Below are positions 62,925 to 64,000 of a stretch of DNA of 64,000 nucleotides, piece by piece. The notes below the pieces were generated by a model, which was not told where the DNA came from, made no database searches, and saw nothing but the letters and a program-made list of their open reading frames with translations. Origin of the DNA: Hymenobacter cellulosivorans (lineage in GTDB: Bacteria; Bacteroidota; Bacteroidia; Cytophagales; Hymenobacteraceae); NCBI RefSeq assembly GCF_022919135.1, contig NZ_CP095049.1, forward strand, positions 2,918,501 to 2,982,500, written 5' to 3'. Positions within the stretch are counted from its first letter, which is position 1. The number at the start of each line of letters is the position of its first letter. The position numbers were made by a program, and so were the translations under genes.

Positions 62925-63674
62925 CTACGCAGTGTGCCACTGCCGCGCCATTTTCCAGCAGTTTACGGCTATAATTCCCCACAAGAAGAGTATCGGTAAT
63001 TGCCAAGCAGAAGAGAAGAAGGCTTCCTGCCAGGCTTGCTGCCAGCGCGTAAACCAGTTTTGCATCTGGGTTTCGAAGGAAGCTGGTGAAGGATGGTCAT
63101 ATAGTACATCGTTGCAAAGGCAAAATTCGGGTAGTTCCAAGCCCGAGCTATTAGGTGGCCGGTAGGCTTCCGTAAAAGCATATAAAGTGGTTGGCTCGTG
63201 GTGAAAGTCGACCAAATACTTGGGTGTAGCGGCATTGGCCCAATCCAGCATTCGAATCATACTAGCGTAGGTGGAGCGGTTTTCAAAACGGATGCGAATA
63301 CCATGGGCTTGCAATGAGTCTAGTTGCATAGCTTCAAAAGCCTGTCGTGCTTTTTGTGCAGTGGCCACATCCTGTTCGGCCACTCCGGTCAAGGCAAAGT
63401 CCTGCCAGGACCGGAAGTGGGCTAGTTGGGAATAATATCGTAATCCTGCTTCAGGAATTACGGGAGAAGACTTTTCAGGCTCATCATGCCTGGGAATAAT
63501 AGCATCGGATACTGGCTTGGGAGGAAGCGTTAGCTGCATCACGTACCGCGTTTTCAGCAGCTCATACCAGGGCCGTACAGCCAGACACCCCACCAACAGT
63601 AGAAACCCCAGCGCCAGCAAGCCCGGCGGAAACAGCAGGGGCCGACGGTGGCGACGGGCAAGGTAGAGCATCAT
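62925..63674 (-). CDS. Membrane-anchored hypothetical protein
   Basis: 249 residues starting MMLYLARRHRRPLLFPPG (the second Met is equally possible). There is a transmembrane helix at about 16-34 (GLLALGFLLLVGCLAV) and another near the C-terminus (LPILFLWGIIAVNCW), with a ~190-residue domain between them on the periplasmic side by the positive-inside rule. That domain contains LDWANAATPKYLVDFHHEPT and GLELPEFCLCNDVLYDH. Family not recognised. Confidence 0.75.
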   Translation of the reverse strand: MMLYLARRHRRPLLFPPGLLALGFLLLVGCLAVRPWYELLKTRYVMQLTLPPKPVSDAIIPRHDEPEKSSPVIPEAGLRYYSQLAHFRSWQDFALTGVAEQDVATAQKARQAFEAMQLDSLQAHGIRIRFENRSTYASMIRMLDWANAATPKYLVDFHHEPTTLYAFTEAYRPPNSSGLELPEFCLCNDVLYDHPSPASFETQMQNWFTRWQQAWQEAFFSSAWQLPILFLWGIIAVNCWKMARQWHTA

Positions 63675-63788
63675 GATAGCAGGGTTGATAGGTCGGTAAC
63701 GGCCTATTTTAACAAATAATACATGGTCCTAGTCCGGTGCGCTTGTCCCAATCAATGGATGATTGGCGGCGCATGGTTCCCCCATAAG

Positions 63789-64000
63789 CTACTTCATCAA
63801 GCTCAGGTTGTAGTTCACCCCCAACCGAAACCCGTGGTTGAACTCAACCACCGGCAAGCCCGAAATCGGCTCGTCCTCCGCGTGCTGGGTTATCTGATGG
63901 AGGTAGACGGCTTCGAGGCGAAAATTGTCCTGCACCTGAAAGCCCAGGCCCCCAGCCAGCCGATTCTGGTTGAAGACCTTGCTTACGTTGCGCCCAAAGC
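63789..64000 (-). CDS. DUF2490-like outer-membrane beta-barrel protein, C-terminal end (partial)
   Basis: The last ~70 residues of a protein whose 5' end lies beyond the window. In the frame ending at the TAG 63789-63791 it reads GRNVSKVFNQNRLAGGLGFQ, NFRLEAVYLHQITQ, then ends HGFRLGVNYNLSLMK. Alternating beta strands with NRL..GLG(F/Y)Q and LE..YL.Q are typical of DUF2490 outer-membrane proteins in Bacteroidota. Too little is visible to say more. Confidence 0.7.
   Translation of the reverse strand, partial: FGRNVSKVFNQNRLAGGLGFQVQDNFRLEAVYLHQITQHAEDEPISGLPVVEFNHGFRLGVNYNLSLMK

Overview
The window looks like the chromosome of a GC-rich Bacteroidota (Cytophagia), most like Hymenobacter. The signs are a subtilase with a type IX secretion (T9SS) sorting tail, promoter motifs of the TTG-N20-TANNTTTG type, an exosortase-associated VIT-domain membrane protein, a TonB receptor/NadR pair, and a type VI secretion system (T6SS) of subtype iii carrying tssN and tssO but no tssJ/L/M. 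These are family-level judgements made by reading; no database was searched. Layout: 1-9.5 kb holds housekeeping and membrane genes: the 3' end of aconitase, a lipoprotein, a TonB-dependent receptor with a NadR-like bifunctional enzyme, the VIT-domain protein and small unknown genes. 9.6-21.5 kb is the T6SSiii core: tssG (-), tssN-tssK-tssO-tssE-tssF (+), clpV/tssH (-), tssB-tssC-tssD (+). No tssP, tssQ or tssR candidate is visible. 21.7-46.4 kb, all on the minus strand, is the spike and toxin region. Read from its promoter-proximal end it contains vgrG, a conserved-looking unknown that may be an adaptor, and a frameshifted PAAR-like/RHS gene with an HNH-type tip and a SUKH immunity gene. After these comes a graveyard of promoterless RHS 3' ends. 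Each has its own toxin tip and immunity gene: four are AHH-type nuclease tips paired with four divergent copies of one immunity family, and the rest are more decayed. The region ends with a second, full-length PAAR-like/RHS gene with another tip and immunity gene. 46.5-51.6 kb holds a candidate effector/membrane-immunity pair, two extra TssD (Hcp) paralogues and a TssD-lipase fusion followed by an ankyrin-repeat, probably exported, candidate immunity protein. 51.9-64 kb is general chromosome: the T9SS subtilase, a PaaN-type aldehyde dehydrogenase, a hydrolase/membrane protein/LytS-type kinase/LytTR regulator operon, small lipoproteins, a TonB-C protein and the 3' end of an outer-membrane beta-barrel gene. 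How it fits together: the sheath (TssB/C), tube (TssD), baseplate (TssE/F/G/K), membrane parts (TssN/O), ATPase (ClpV) and VgrG would fire PAAR-like RHS toxins and the TssD-lipase. The immunity genes, including many without a working toxin, would protect the cell from siblings carrying earlier versions of the RHS tip. The most notable features are this array of displaced and broken toxin tips with retained immunity genes, a single-base nonsense mutation just after the HH motif of one AHH tip, a nine-cytosine tract in one immunity gene, and the TssD-lipase/ankyrin pair.
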